This document shows, one piece after another, positions 8,780-17,380 of a stretch of 64,000 nt of DNA. Origin of the DNA: Allosaccharopolyspora coralli (lineage in GTDB: Bacteria; Actinomycetota; Actinomycetes; Mycobacteriales; Pseudonocardiaceae); the NCBI RefSeq assembly GCF_009664835.1, contig NZ_CP045929.1, positions 3,038,001 to 3,102,000 on the forward strand. Reading direction: 5' to 3'. Numbering within the stretch: position 1 is the stretch's first letter; every line of letters starts with the position of its first letter. A program made the position numbers and the translations under genes. The notes under the pieces are model-generated. The model worked only from the letters and a program-made list of their open reading frames with translations. It searched no databases and had not been told where the DNA came from.

Positions 8780-9043
8780 TCACTGCGCGGTGATCTCCCA
8801 CTGGCGAAGTCCGATCAACGCCGCCGCGCAGAACCCGGCCTGCATCGCCGCGAGGACCTCCCCCAACGACGCCGATGCGACCACCAGAACGAGCGCCGTG
8901 CACGACCACAGCCACGCCCCCACGCCCCAGCCGAGAGCGCGTGTCTCGATGCTCCCGGTCGCGAGCTGCGTGGCCAGGCTCGGCGCCTCCGCCACCAGTC
9001 GCTCTTCGATCTCGTCGAGTGCTCGCCTGTCCTCACGACGCAC
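8780..9043 (-). CDS. DUF3040-family small membrane protein
   Basis: 87 residues. The start VRREDRRALDEIEERLVAEAPSLA is the hallmark of DUF3040 proteins, followed by two hydrophobic stretches (ALGWGVGAWLWSCTALVLVV and the segment around LAAMQAGFCAAALIGL) expected to span the membrane. The GTG at 9043 has GGAGG 7 bases upstream; an in-frame GTG at 9061 lies before that ribosome site and is less likely. Function unknown. Confidence 0.8.
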   Translation of the reverse strand: MRREDRRALDEIEERLVAEAPSLATQLATGSIETRALGWGVGAWLWSCTALVLVVASASLGEVLAAMQAGFCAAALIGLRQWEITAQ

Positions 9044-9321
9044 GTCCCCACCTCCACACACGCTCGAACCCGGCGGAGAGAACCGCCACCGCCCTCGGGT
9101 TCCCGGGGGATGACGGGCTCACACATCGGACCCACACGGTGGCCCACTGTCGACCGGACCGCAGACCGGGAGTGACGGAGGCCGCGGAACACGGCAAGAT
9201 CCTTGCTCCGAACGTGGCGGATTCGGCAAGCTGGACCGCGGAACGGGTCGTCGGGGGCTCACGCGACTCGCGGAACAGCGCCGGGGCGCGATCGCTGCCG
9301 TGCGCGCCCAGGAGGACAACG

Positions 9322-10338
9322 ATGACGGTGACCGCCGAAGAGGTACGCCTCGTCGACTTCCCCCGCCCGTGGCGCCGGGCCAAGGGTTATGACGAGTCCG
9401 AGGTCGACGACTTCCTCGACCGGATCGAAGCGACCCTGCTCCGTCAGGACACCGTCAGCGCCGAGGACGTGCTCGCCGTCCGGTTCTCGCCGAAACAACG
9501 GGGCAAACGCGGCTACCTGGCCACGTCGGTCGACGCCTTCCTGGAGAAGGTCGCGTTGGACCTGATCCGGCGAAAGAACTCACTGACGGGACACACGACC
9601 ACGCTCACTCCGGTCGCGCCCGATCGCCCGGCACTGACCGCCGGACCGTCGTCACCGCACGCCCCCAGGCCGTCCCTGCCCGCTGGTCCCGAACCCACAC
9701 CCGCAGACGACGGGAAAACCTCGAACACGAAGCCGCCCCGGCCGCAGGGCTCCCCGGTGCGGCCGACGGCGTTGCCGCAGCCGCCGCCTACCACGGCGTC
9801 GGCGGGTGAGCCGACCTTCGACGCCGACGAGGTCGACCGGTTCGTCGAACGGGTCGAGGCGACCTTGCGCGGCCAGGACACGCTCACCGCGGACGGTGTT
9901 CTCGCCGCCCGGTTCCACTCCGCGCAACCGGGGCGACGCGGATACTCCGAATCGAACGTGAACGCGTTCATGGTGGTGCTCGCCACGAGCCTGCAGCAGC
10001 TCTCGCAGCGTCGCGACCGGAGCACCGTCCCGTCGAAACCCGCGCCCGCGAGCGGCGGCGCGCGCATGATGACCGCCGACGACGTGAACCGGGCGACGCT
10101 GTCGAGTCCGCCGCCGGACCGGCACGGCTACCGACTCGACGACGTCGACGCGTTCCTCGACCGGATCGAGGACACCCTGCGAGGCGTCGACCAGCTCACC
10201 GCAGGCGACGTCCGCAACGCGCGGTTCCGGGTGTCCCCGCCTGGCCGGGGCGGCTACGACCCGAACGAGGTCGAGTCGTTCCTGCGGCTCATCGAGCGCC
10301 AGCTCGACGGCGCCCAGCGCAGACAGCTCGGCGCCTGA
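9322..10338 (+). CDS. DivIVA-like protein with six repeated DivIVA motifs
   Basis: 338 residues built from three modules of about 60 residues. Each module has two DivIVA-type motifs of the form GY-x4-V-x2-F-L-x2-I/V-E: residues 22-39, 64-82, 165-182, 207-224, 269-286 and 311-328. The two motifs of each module are 42 residues apart, joined by a conserved LTA-x-DV-x2-ARF stretch. A Pro-rich linker (about 90-165) separates module 1 from module 2. DivIVA N-terminal motifs bind curved or polar membranes and organise polar growth; Wag31 has one such domain and long coiled coils, which are absent here. The ATG at 9322 follows AGGAGG. The stop TGA lies in the left end of a family 1 repeat. Confidence 0.85.
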   Translation: MTVTAEEVRLVDFPRPWRRAKGYDESEVDDFLDRIEATLLRQDTVSAEDVLAVRFSPKQRGKRGYLATSVDAFLEKVALDLIRRKNSLTGHTTTLTPVAPDRPALTAGPSSPHAPRPSLPAGPEPTPADDGKTSNTKPPRPQGSPVRPTALPQPPPTTASAGEPTFDADEVDRFVERVEATLRGQDTLTADGVLAARFHSAQPGRRGYSESNVNAFMVVLATSLQQLSQRRDRSTVPSKPAPASGGARMMTADDVNRATLSSPPPDRHGYRLDDVDAFLDRIEDTLRGVDQLTAGDVRNARFRVSPPGRGGYDPNEVESFLRLIERQLDGAQRRQLGA

Positions 10339-10437
10339 GAGGACGTACGCCTGGTACTCGAAGACCCCAACTCAGCGAGGCGCGAACTGGGGCGGCGGTA
10401 CCGGATCACGTACCCGAGTTCCACAATGCGCTCTCAG
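10335..10437. repeat. Family 1 intergenic palindromic element, copy A (short form)
   Basis: 103-base element filling the gap between two convergent genes. The left end CTGAGAG contains the TGA stop of the DivIVA-like gene. The right end, read on the minus strand, is CTGAGAGCGCATTGTGGAAC and contains the TGA stop of the FetB-like gene. Inside are CGCGAACTGGGGCGGCGGTA and CGGATCACGTACCC, shared with the other copies. Confidence 0.8.
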
Positions 10438-11180
10438 CCGCGCCCCCGGATCCGGCCGCGTGCCACCAGCTCCAGTGTCAGCAGCACCGCCAGCGACTCC
10501 GCCGCGAGCAGAGCGAGCAGGATCAGGACCTGAACGGCGCCTGCCTGGACGGGGCTCGCGCCGCCGAGCAGTGCACCCACGAACGCCCCGGGAAGGGTGA
10601 CGAGACCGACCGTGCGGGTTTGGTCGACCACCGGGATCAACGCCTGCCATGCGGAACGACGGTTGATCTCCAGCGCGGCATCGCGCGGCATCAGGCCGAT
10701 CGAGAGCCCGGCCTCGTACTCGCCGTAGCGGTTGCTCAGCTCGTCGAGGGCCCGCCGGCCCGCCAGCGACGTCGCCGTCATCGCGCCGCCGATGATGATG
10801 CCCGCGATCGGCACGATCGCAATCGGCCGCAGCGGCACCACCCCGCTGGCCAGAAGCAACGAGAGCACGGGCACCACGCCCACGGCGATCGGCGCCGCCG
10901 CCCACGCGGCTCGCCGCCGGCCGCCGATCCGTTGCGCCGAGGTCCATCCGGCGACCGAGAACATCACCAGCACGAACAGTGCCGTACCCCACGCCGAGCC
11001 GAGCAGCGCCGTGATCACCAGCGAGACCACGGAGAGCTGCAGAACCGCGCGGACCGCCGCGACGGCCACGACGCGGCTGGTCCCAAGCCGCCCGAACCAC
11101 ATCGCGGCGGAGGCGATGACCGTGAGCAGCACCAGGAGGACGGCCAGGGCCGGTCCCACCTCGATCGGGGTACCCGACAT
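10434..11180 (-). CDS. FetB-like (UPF0014) ABC transporter permease
   Basis: 248 residues with about seven hydrophobic segments. The sequence matches the UPF0014/FetB family, for example GIIIGGAMTATSLAGRR and TRTVGLVTLPGAFVGALLGG. E. coli FetAB is an iron export system that protects against oxidative stress. No FetA-like ATPase lies next to this gene, so a partner must be elsewhere if it works the same way. It lies just downstream of the iron-siderophore importer on the same strand, fitting an iron-homeostasis context, but 161 bases separate them. Confidence 0.87.
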   Translation of the reverse strand: MSGTPIEVGPALAVLLVLLTVIASAAMWFGRLGTSRVVAVAAVRAVLQLSVVSLVITALLGSAWGTALFVLVMFSVAGWTSAQRIGGRRRAAWAAAPIAVGVVPVLSLLLASGVVPLRPIAIVPIAGIIIGGAMTATSLAGRRALDELSNRYGEYEAGLSIGLMPRDAALEINRRSAWQALIPVVDQTRTVGLVTLPGAFVGALLGGASPVQAGAVQVLILLALLAAESLAVLLTLELVARGRIRGRG

Positions 11181-11280
11181 GGCCTGATCATCGCGGAGGA
11201 CCGCGCGAGGCCGCCAGGCGGGGACTCAGGATTGAGGCTTTGGAAATCAGGCCGGTGCGCCGATGGTCTCCCCGCTACCG

Positions 11281-11320
11281 GAGGGCGCTGAGGTTCCGCC
11301 ACCCGACCCACCCAGCAAAC
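11281..11320 (+). repeat. Family 2 element fragment
   Basis: The first 32 bases (GAGGGCGCTGAGGTTCCGCC then ACCCGACCCACC) repeat 3391-3360 with one mismatch. It sits between the stop of the double permease gene and the start of the FetB-like gene. The rest of the gap 11181-11341 shows nothing else recognisable. Confidence 0.55.
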
Positions 11321-11341
11321 CTTCTGCGAGAAGCTAAAACT

Positions 11342-13387
11342 TCAGCCGGTGCCGGTTCTGCGTAGTAACCACACCAGGTAGGGCGCGCCGACGATGGCGG
11401 TGACGATGCCGACCGGAATCTCGGCGGGAGCCAGCAGAAATCGGCCGAGGGCGTCGGCGACGACCACCAGCGCCGCACCGATGACCGCCGCCATCGGCAC
11501 GAGCCGGCCGGTGTTGTTGCCGACCAGCCTGCGGGCCAGGTGCGGGGCGACGAGACCGACGAAGCCGACGGTGCCGATCACCGCCGCCGTTCCCGCCGCG
11601 AGGACCGCGCCCAGTCCGAGCACACCCATCCGGGCCCGGTGTACCGACAGTCCCAGGGCGCGGGGAAGGTCGTCGCCGAGAGCGAGCATGTTCACCGGCC
11701 GGGCCGCGACCGCGAGAACCACCGCGGCCAGCGCCGGGATCGCCAGCCACTGCAGGTTGTCGAAGTCACGCGCGTAGGTGCTCCCTGCCAGCCAGGTCAG
11801 CGCCGACGCGAGACTCATCTGTGAGGACACGACCATGATGTTCACGGCCGCCATGCCGGTGGCCGCGACGCCGAGGCCGACGAGCACGACCCGGGTCGGG
11901 TCCAGCCCGGTCCGGTCCTGAGCGAGCACGATGACCAGCGCCAGGGCGAGCACACCTCCCACGGCCGCCGCCAACGGGAGCATCGCGGCGGGCGCGCCGG
12001 GCACGACGATGATCGTGAGCACCGCCCCGACCGAAGCGCCCGCCGTCACGCCGACGAGGCCGGGTTCGGCCAGCGGATTGCGCACCACGGACTGCACCGC
12101 GGTCCCCGCGACGGCCAAACACGCTCCGGCGACGGCGGCGACGAGGATGCGCGGCAGCCGGAACGACACCACGGCCTCGGCGGTGGACTCTCCCGCCCCG
12201 GTGAGCACCGCGGCGATCTGCGTCCAGCTGATGGCGACATCGCCGATCCGCAAGCCGACGACCATCCCGACGCCGAGGACGACGAGCCCCGCGCCGAGAG
12301 CGACGACGTGCCGGTTCCTGCCGTGCGCCCGGGTGACCGACACGGCCGCGCCCGTGTCCGCGTCGCCGGTGGTCGCACGACGGGCGAGCAGGACGAACAC
12401 CGGTCCCCCGACGAGTGCGGTGACGATTCCGACGGGGACCTCACCGAATCCGGCCGAGGCAGGGAAGAGCACCTGGGCCACGGAGTCGGCTCCCAGCACC
12501 AGCGCGGCGCCGAACAGTCCCGCCAGCGGGAGCAGTGCGGCGTGGTTGCGGATCCCGAGCAGCCGCACCGTCACCGGCGCGACGAGCCCGACGAATCCGA
12601 TCGGCCCGGTCAGGGTCACCGCCGCCGACGAGAGCAGGACCGCCACGAGCCAGGCCACGGGCCGGATCCGGCCGACCCGGACGCCGAGCGACTCGGCGCC
12701 CTCGTCGCCGAGCGAGAGCAGGTCGAGCGGACGGGCGAGCAACGGTGCGAGCAGCGCGATGCCCGCGACGACCAGCCCGATGACCAGCGGCCGCTGCAGA
12801 CCGGTCTGCAGCAGTGTGCCGTTGCCCCAGAAGAAGACACCGCGGGTGGCGTTCTCGTCGAGAAGTTGGAGGAACTCCGCCGCGGACGTCCCGGCGAGCG
12901 CGACGGTCGCCCCGGCGAGCAGAACCCTGCCCGGTGTCATGACGCCACGCGCGGTCAACAGGTAGACGATGCCGATCGCACCGAGACCGCCCAGGAACGC
13001 CGCCGCACCGGAGAGCACCATGCCGCTGCCGAACCCGAGGTACGCGGCGAGCGCGACGGCGAAGTACGCCCCGGCGTTGACACCGAGCGTGTCGGGCGCG
13101 CCCAACGGGTTGCGCGTCGCTCCCTGGATCAACGTCCCCGAGACTCCCAGCGCGAACCCGGCGACCACGCCCGCGAGGGTCCGCGGCAGCCTGCTGCCCA
13201 TCAGGACCGACGACGCCTCGGTCGAGGCCGACCCGGTGACGACGCCGACGATCTCGGACAGGCCGAGGCCGGACGCGCCGAGGCCCAGGTGCAGGATCAC
13301 GATCCCGCAGACGACGGCGAGCACACCACCGCCCACCAGCGCGGTCGCTGGTGGGCGGTGGCGCGGCCGCGTGGCCGCAGCGGTCAT
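11342..13387 (-). CDS. Fused double permease of an iron-siderophore ABC importer (FhuB type)
   Basis: 681 residues made of two FecCD-family permease halves (about 1-340 and 350-681). Each half carries the family signatures: RLPRTLAGVVAGFALGVSG and RNPLGAPDTLGV in the first, RLPRILVAAVAGACLAVAG and RNPLAEPGLVGV in the second. Also visible are GFVGLVAP and PVGIVTA loops, which contact the ATPase. The single-chain double permease is the FhuB arrangement, so one chain forms the whole membrane channel. ATG overlaps the stop of the lipoprotein gene (ATGA at 13384-13387). The genes run ATPase, binding protein, permease from the IdeR-regulated promoter. Confidence 0.93.
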   Translation of the reverse strand: MTAAATRPRHRPPATALVGGGVLAVVCGIVILHLGLGASGLGLSEIVGVVTGSASTEASSVLMGSRLPRTLAGVVAGFALGVSGTLIQGATRNPLGAPDTLGVNAGAYFAVALAAYLGFGSGMVLSGAAAFLGGLGAIGIVYLLTARGVMTPGRVLLAGATVALAGTSAAEFLQLLDENATRGVFFWGNGTLLQTGLQRPLVIGLVVAGIALLAPLLARPLDLLSLGDEGAESLGVRVGRIRPVAWLVAVLLSSAAVTLTGPIGFVGLVAPVTVRLLGIRNHAALLPLAGLFGAALVLGADSVAQVLFPASAGFGEVPVGIVTALVGGPVFVLLARRATTGDADTGAAVSVTRAHGRNRHVVALGAGLVVLGVGMVVGLRIGDVAISWTQIAAVLTGAGESTAEAVVSFRLPRILVAAVAGACLAVAGTAVQSVVRNPLAEPGLVGVTAGASVGAVLTIIVVPGAPAAMLPLAAAVGGVLALALVIVLAQDRTGLDPTRVVLVGLGVAATGMAAVNIMVVSSQMSLASALTWLAGSTYARDFDNLQWLAIPALAAVVLAVAARPVNMLALGDDLPRALGLSVHRARMGVLGLGAVLAAGTAAVIGTVGFVGLVAPHLARRLVGNNTGRLVPMAAVIGAALVVVADALGRFLLAPAEIPVGIVTAIVGAPYLVWLLRRTGTG

Positions 13388-14364
13388 CGGACCTGCATCG
13401 CCTTAGCGGTCTCGTCGAGCAGCTGCATCGCCGAGAGCGGTCCGCCGAAGAACCAGGTCCCCGGGTCCAGAGCCTTGGCGCGGTCCTGCTGGACGAACGG
13501 CAGGTTCTGCCACACCGGGTTCGCCGCGATCGCACCCTTGAACGGGTCCGACTTCTTGCTCGCGACGTACATGAAGGTGGCGTTGTCCGGGATCTGAGTC
13601 AGCGCTTCCACGCCGACGGTGGTCATCCCCCACTCGTCCGGCTGACCTTGCCAGGTGTTCTTCAGGCCCGCGGCGTTGAGCACCTGAGCCACCATCGAGT
13701 CGTCACCGAGCAACCGGATCGAGGGGTCCGCCGTCGGCGCCTGACCGATCGCGTACGGGGCGCCTGCCTTGCCCGCGGCTTCGAGCTTCGTGCGGGTCTC
13801 GGCGATCTTGGTGTCGAGCTGCCCGAGCACCTGGGTGGACTTGTCCTGCTTGCCGGTGGCCTTACCCAGCTCGGTGAAGTTCTTCTTCATCGTCTCCAGC
13901 TGCGGCTTCGCCGTGTAGTCGAGGGAGACGACCGGTGCGATCTCCTGCAGAGCCTCGTAGTTGGCCCCGACACGGTCCTCGGGCGCGACGATGAGGTCCG
14001 GCTGCAGCGCCTTGATCTGTTCCAGGCTCGGCTCGGACCGGGAGCCGACATCGGTGACCTCGGGCGGCAGTTCGGTGCCGGGCGCGGAGACCCAGGTGTT
14101 GTAGGTGTCGTTGTCGGCGTTACCGACCGGCGGCACGCCGAGCGCGAGGAGTTCCTCTGTGTAGGTGAGTTCGAGTGACACGACCCGCTTCGCCGGTGCG
14201 GGCAAGGTCACCGGTCCGCGAGCGGACTGGACGGTGACGCCTTCGCCGGACGCCCCCTGTTGCTCGGTTCCCGGGTCGGCCACGGTGCCGCCACACCCGG
14301 CCACGGTCAGGGCCAGGGCGACGGCAGCGCCACCCGAGGCGCACGCGCGCAGGATCCTTTTCAT
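13384..14364 (-). CDS. Iron-siderophore-binding lipoprotein
   Basis: 326-residue periplasmic-type binding protein. The signal peptide ends in the lipobox LTVAGC (cysteine near residue 24), so the mature protein is anchored to the outer face of the membrane. The body has class III binding-protein features of the FecB/FhuD family: KRVVSLELTYTEELLALGV, a conserved ALQPDLIVAPEDR, and a long central helix (ETMKKNFTELGKATGKQDKS). The ATG follows GAGGAGAGACTC. It is placed between the ATPase and permease genes. Confidence 0.92.
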   Translation of the reverse strand: MKRILRACASGGAAVALALTVAGCGGTVADPGTEQQGASGEGVTVQSARGPVTLPAPAKRVVSLELTYTEELLALGVPPVGNADNDTYNTWVSAPGTELPPEVTDVGSRSEPSLEQIKALQPDLIVAPEDRVGANYEALQEIAPVVSLDYTAKPQLETMKKNFTELGKATGKQDKSTQVLGQLDTKIAETRTKLEAAGKAGAPYAIGQAPTADPSIRLLGDDSMVAQVLNAAGLKNTWQGQPDEWGMTTVGVEALTQIPDNATFMYVASKKSDPFKGAIAANPVWQNLPFVQQDRAKALDPGTWFFGGPLSAMQLLDETAKAMQVR

Positions 14365-14409
14365 GAGTCTCTCCTCGATGGTCGAAATGCGAGAACGGGT
14401 GGGAGCTGG

Positions 14410-15246
14410 TCAGGAGGTACTGGACACGGCCGCCCGCGGGAAACAGGCGAGGTGCCCGGTGTCCGGGTCCTGCAACACGCTGACCTCGAGGCCGAACGCG
14501 TGGTGGATCGTTTCCGGAGTGAGGACTTCGGCGGGAGTTCCGTCCGCGGCCACGACGCCGTCCGCGGCGACGACGACCTCGTCCGCGTAGGCCGCCGCCT
14601 GCGTGAGGTCGTGCAGCACCACGCCACAGGCGATCTCGTGCTCCTTGGCGAGTTTGCGGACGACGTCGAGGATCTCGAACTGGTGGCGCATGTCGAGGTA
14701 GGTAGTCGGCTCGTCGAGCAGCAGCACACCGGCTTTCTGGGCCAGCACCGTTGCCAGCCACGCACGTTGGCGTTCGCCGCCGGAGAGTTCGTCGAGACGG
14801 CGGTCGGCCAACGGGGCGGCGTCGCTGACCTGCAGCGCCCAGTCGACGGCGTCGATGTCGGTCTGGGTGTGCCTGCTGAACGCGCCACGGTGGGCGTAGC
14901 GACCGTGGCGGACGAGCTCGCGGACCGAGACACCTGCGGGCACCAGCGGGGCCTGCGGCAAGAAGGCGATGCGCTGGGACAGCGCACGGCGGGACAGCGA
15001 GCGGATCGACTCGCCGTCCAGGCTGACGCCGCCGCTCAACGGGGTGAGTAGTCCGGCGACGGTGCGCAGCAACGTCGACTTGCCGCACCCGTTCGGCCCG
15101 ACGAGGACGGTCACTTCGCCGGGCGTCAGCGTCAGGTCGACGCCATCGAGCACGGCCTGCGTCCCGTGGCCGACCGTGAGATCACGCGCCTGCAGGGCAC
15201 CTGCGTCCCGGCGCGCGTGTTCGCCGCTCGTCCGCTGGTCACTCAC
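14410..15246 (-). CDS. Iron-siderophore ABC transporter ATP-binding protein
   Basis: 278 residues of the FecE/FhuC class. Walker A is GPNGCGKST, the signature is LSGGERQRAWLA, and Walker B is VLLLDEPTTYLD followed by the switch histidine in VLHDLTQAAAYAD. The C-terminal HHAFGLEV...LACFPR is typical of siderophore ATPases. The GTG at 15246 has GGGAGG 6 bases upstream; a longer reading would start inside the promoter. It is the first gene of the iron-uptake operon and lies directly behind the IdeR box. Confidence 0.93.
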   Translation of the reverse strand: MSDQRTSGEHARRDAGALQARDLTVGHGTQAVLDGVDLTLTPGEVTVLVGPNGCGKSTLLRTVAGLLTPLSGGVSLDGESIRSLSRRALSQRIAFLPQAPLVPAGVSVRELVRHGRYAHRGAFSRHTQTDIDAVDWALQVSDAAPLADRRLDELSGGERQRAWLATVLAQKAGVLLLDEPTTYLDMRHQFEILDVVRKLAKEHEIACGVVLHDLTQAAAYADEVVVAADGVVAADGTPAEVLTPETIHHAFGLEVSVLQDPDTGHLACFPRAAVSSTS

Positions 15247-15272
15247 CCGAGCCTCCCGTGTCGATTGCGCTG

Positions 15273-15318
15273 AGCCTAGCAAGGCTAGGCTCGGCACAAC
15301 AAGGTAAGGCACACCTAA
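15273..15318 (-). promoter_or_regulatory. IdeR/DtxR iron box over a promoter of the siderophore importer
   Basis: Read on the minus strand, 15318-15300 is TTAGGTGTGCCTTACCTTG, close to the IdeR/DtxR consensus TTAGGTTAGCCTAACCTAA. A promoter-like pair follows: TTGTTG at 15302-15297 and TAGGCT at 15278-15273, with an 18-base spacer, so the box overlaps the -35 element, as expected for iron-dependent repression. A perfect inverted repeat GAGCCTAGC-AAG-GCTAGGCTC (15272-15292) covers the -10 region and may form a second contact or a leader hairpin. Confidence 0.8.
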
Positions 15319-15431
15319 TTCATCGGTGCAATCGGGGTCCCTGACAGATCGGGACGAGAGGGATTATTCGTTGATACGACCGGGTTTCGGGTCGTACGGG
15401 CTCGTTGTGATCGCACCCGGTGCGACGATCG

Positions 15432-15782
15432 TCACGAGGCCGTGTTGCGCACCTCGTCCATGTCGAGCGCGCGAACCTTGCCGATGAGTTCCTCGAGCGC
15501 CTGCTCCGGCAGCGCGCCTGCCTGCTGGAACACCAGCACACCTTCGCGGATCGCGGCGAGCGTCGGGATGGATCGCACCTCGAAGGCGGCGGCGAGCTGC
15601 TGTTGGGCCTCGGTGTCGACCTTCGCGAACACGAAGTCCTCGTGGCGCTGCGACGCCGCGTCGAAGACCGGCGCGAACTGCTTGCACGGGCCGCACCACG
15701 AGGCCCAGAAGTCGACGAGCACCGTGTCGTTACCGGTGACGACGTCGTTGAAGTTGTCGGTGGTCAGCTCCACCACAGCCAT
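15432..15782 (-). CDS. trxA: Thioredoxin
   Basis: 116-residue thioredoxin reducing protein disulfides in the cytoplasm. VLVDFWASWCGPCKQFAPVF carries the active-site CGPC, and FEVRSIPTLAA supplies the cis-proline loop. The ATG at 15782 follows GGAGG; longer in-frame reading gives a non-conserved extension. Single gene with its own start region; 185 bases separate it from the iron operon. Confidence 0.93.
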   Translation of the reverse strand: MAVVELTTDNFNDVVTGNDTVLVDFWASWCGPCKQFAPVFDAASQRHEDFVFAKVDTEAQQQLAAAFEVRSIPTLAAIREGVLVFQQAGALPEQALEELIGKVRALDMDEVRNTAS

Positions 15783-15958
15783 GCCTACCTCCACTCGAAA
15801 TCGGTGCACGTCCGGGTCGCGGACGGCACTGTCCGTAACAACGCCCGACGCCTCCGCACCATTCCCCAGGGCGGCTCGTGCCGCGAACCGTTCCCAAGCA
15901 GGCCGTGCCACCGGGCGTGTTTCCCGCCGAGCGGTGCCGCCGCAGCAGGCCGACGCCC

Positions 15959-16960
15959 TCAGCTACGTCGTCGGACGCGCGAGCGCGGACGCAGCTCCGC
16001 CTGCGGCAACGCAGGCGCGGGCAGCGACGCCTCCGAGTCGCCGGGGACCGCGCCGAAGGGTCCGCTGTCCCCATTCCGTGCCCGGCCGCCTTCCCACTCC
16101 TCGCGCGCAGTGACGATCTCGTCGTGGCTTCGGCCCACGAAGTTCCACCACATGACGAGGTCCTCTTCGAACGGCACACCTCCGAGCAGGAGAAAGCGGG
16201 ACTCGGTCTCGGCGTGCACCGGAGCCTCCCGGCGCCCCAGACCGAGGTAGAGCATCGTCGCCGCGGGAACGCCCGCTCCGGCGGCAGTGAGCCGTCCGGA
16301 CAGGGTGAGGACCGCGTGCTCGAAGTCCGGTTCGAGCGGAAGCACCGTCGAGCCGCCTGCGGGCAGGACGAACTCCGCTCCGACGAGCGGCGAGTGGGAA
16401 CGGGCGCTGGACACGGCGCCGTCGACCTCCCCCATGAGCACGGTTCCCCGCACGTCCCCGAACTCGAGTCGCGGCAGGTCGCGGTGGTGCTCGAAGTGCG
16501 GCTCCCCCGTCCGGTCTTCGTCGGGCATCGCCACCCACAGCTGAACTCCGTGCAGCGATCCGGCCGTTTCGGGCGTGCGTTCGGAGTGTGCGATCCCGCG
16601 TCCGGCCGTCATGAGGTTGAGTTCTCCTGGCCGGACGAATTGGTCGCTGCCGAGGCTGTCGCGATGGCGGACGTCGCCGTCCACGAGCCAGGTCACGGTC
16701 TGCAATCCGATGTGCGGGTGGGGGGGAACCTGCATGCCCGGCCCGCCGCTCAGGTCGTCGGGTCCGAAGCAGTCGGCGAAACACCATGCGCCGACCATCC
16801 GCCGGTCGCGGTTCGGCAAGCTCCGCTGCACGAGCATCGCCCGTGGCCCGCCGAGCGGGACCTCGCGCGGTGCCAGCAGTTCCACCTCGGGGCCGGTCGG
16901 GGTCGCTTCGCTGCCACGGCAGAGTGTCCGCTCGTCCGGACTCAGCTCCACGTTGCTCAT
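15959..16960 (-). CDS. Pirin family protein
   Basis: 333-residue bicupin. The N-terminal cupin contains the pirin metal motif HPHIGLQTVTW together with HSERTPE and GRGIAHSE, and GVQLWVAMPDEDR is also typical. Pirins include quercetin 2,3-dioxygenases and transcription cofactors, so the activity is open. The C-terminal 35 residues are rich in A/P/R and probably disordered. The ATG at 16960 (MSNVELSPDER) is chosen on family similarity; no strong ribosome site is visible. Confidence 0.88.
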   Translation of the reverse strand: MSNVELSPDERTLCRGSEATPTGPEVELLAPREVPLGGPRAMLVQRSLPNRDRRMVGAWCFADCFGPDDLSGGPGMQVPPHPHIGLQTVTWLVDGDVRHRDSLGSDQFVRPGELNLMTAGRGIAHSERTPETAGSLHGVQLWVAMPDEDRTGEPHFEHHRDLPRLEFGDVRGTVLMGEVDGAVSSARSHSPLVGAEFVLPAGGSTVLPLEPDFEHAVLTLSGRLTAAGAGVPAATMLYLGLGRREAPVHAETESRFLLLGGVPFEEDLVMWWNFVGRSHDEIVTAREEWEGGRARNGDSGPFGAVPGDSEASLPAPALPQAELRPRSRVRRRS

Positions 16961-17380
16961 GGGACCACGGTAGACAAAGATCGGCGTTCTCGCGCCAAGC
17001 CCAGTCGGCGACGGCGAGCTCGTCGTCCTCGACGGCTCCCATCGAGCGTCCGGGTGGGCGATGCCGTACCCCAGGTCGTCACCGGGGACGCAAGCAGCTC
17101 CAGGTTCGGGCCGAGGAGATCGCGGAGGGCGACGGGACCGGCGCCGCGGCGAAGAGGGGCGGTCTCCGACGTGGAGGCGGCGCTGGTGGCGACGGTCGGG
17201 GCGACGACCGTCATCGGCTCGGGAAACCGCCCGGCCAGCTACCAAGACAGTCCACTGTGGGCTCCTGGTTCCACTGTCTCGACGATGAACCCATGCTGGT
17301 CCGTCTCATAGGACAATGTGGACAGTGTTGGACGGCCGGTCGCGGGCGCGTGGTCGGGATCCACCGGCATCGAACCCAGT
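16961..17380 (-). pseudogene. Possible decayed coding region between pirin and HMG-CoA-lyase-like gene
   Basis: 420 bases without an intact gene. On the minus strand, protein-like stretches appear in successive frames: SYETDQHGFIVETVEP near 17300, then after a TAG at 17239-17241 VALRDLLGPNLELLAS near 17120, then DDLGYGIAHPDARWE near 17070 and AVEDDELAVADWAWREN near 17020, each in a frame different from, or interrupted relative to, the one before. This pattern suggests a gene broken by a stop and two frameshifts. I do not recognise the family. It may instead be chance composition. Confidence 0.3.

Noticed and set aside
15320-15431. Possible small gene between the iron box and trxA.
   Set aside because: The only frames are extensions of out-of-frame trxA shadows; no start with a ribosome site.
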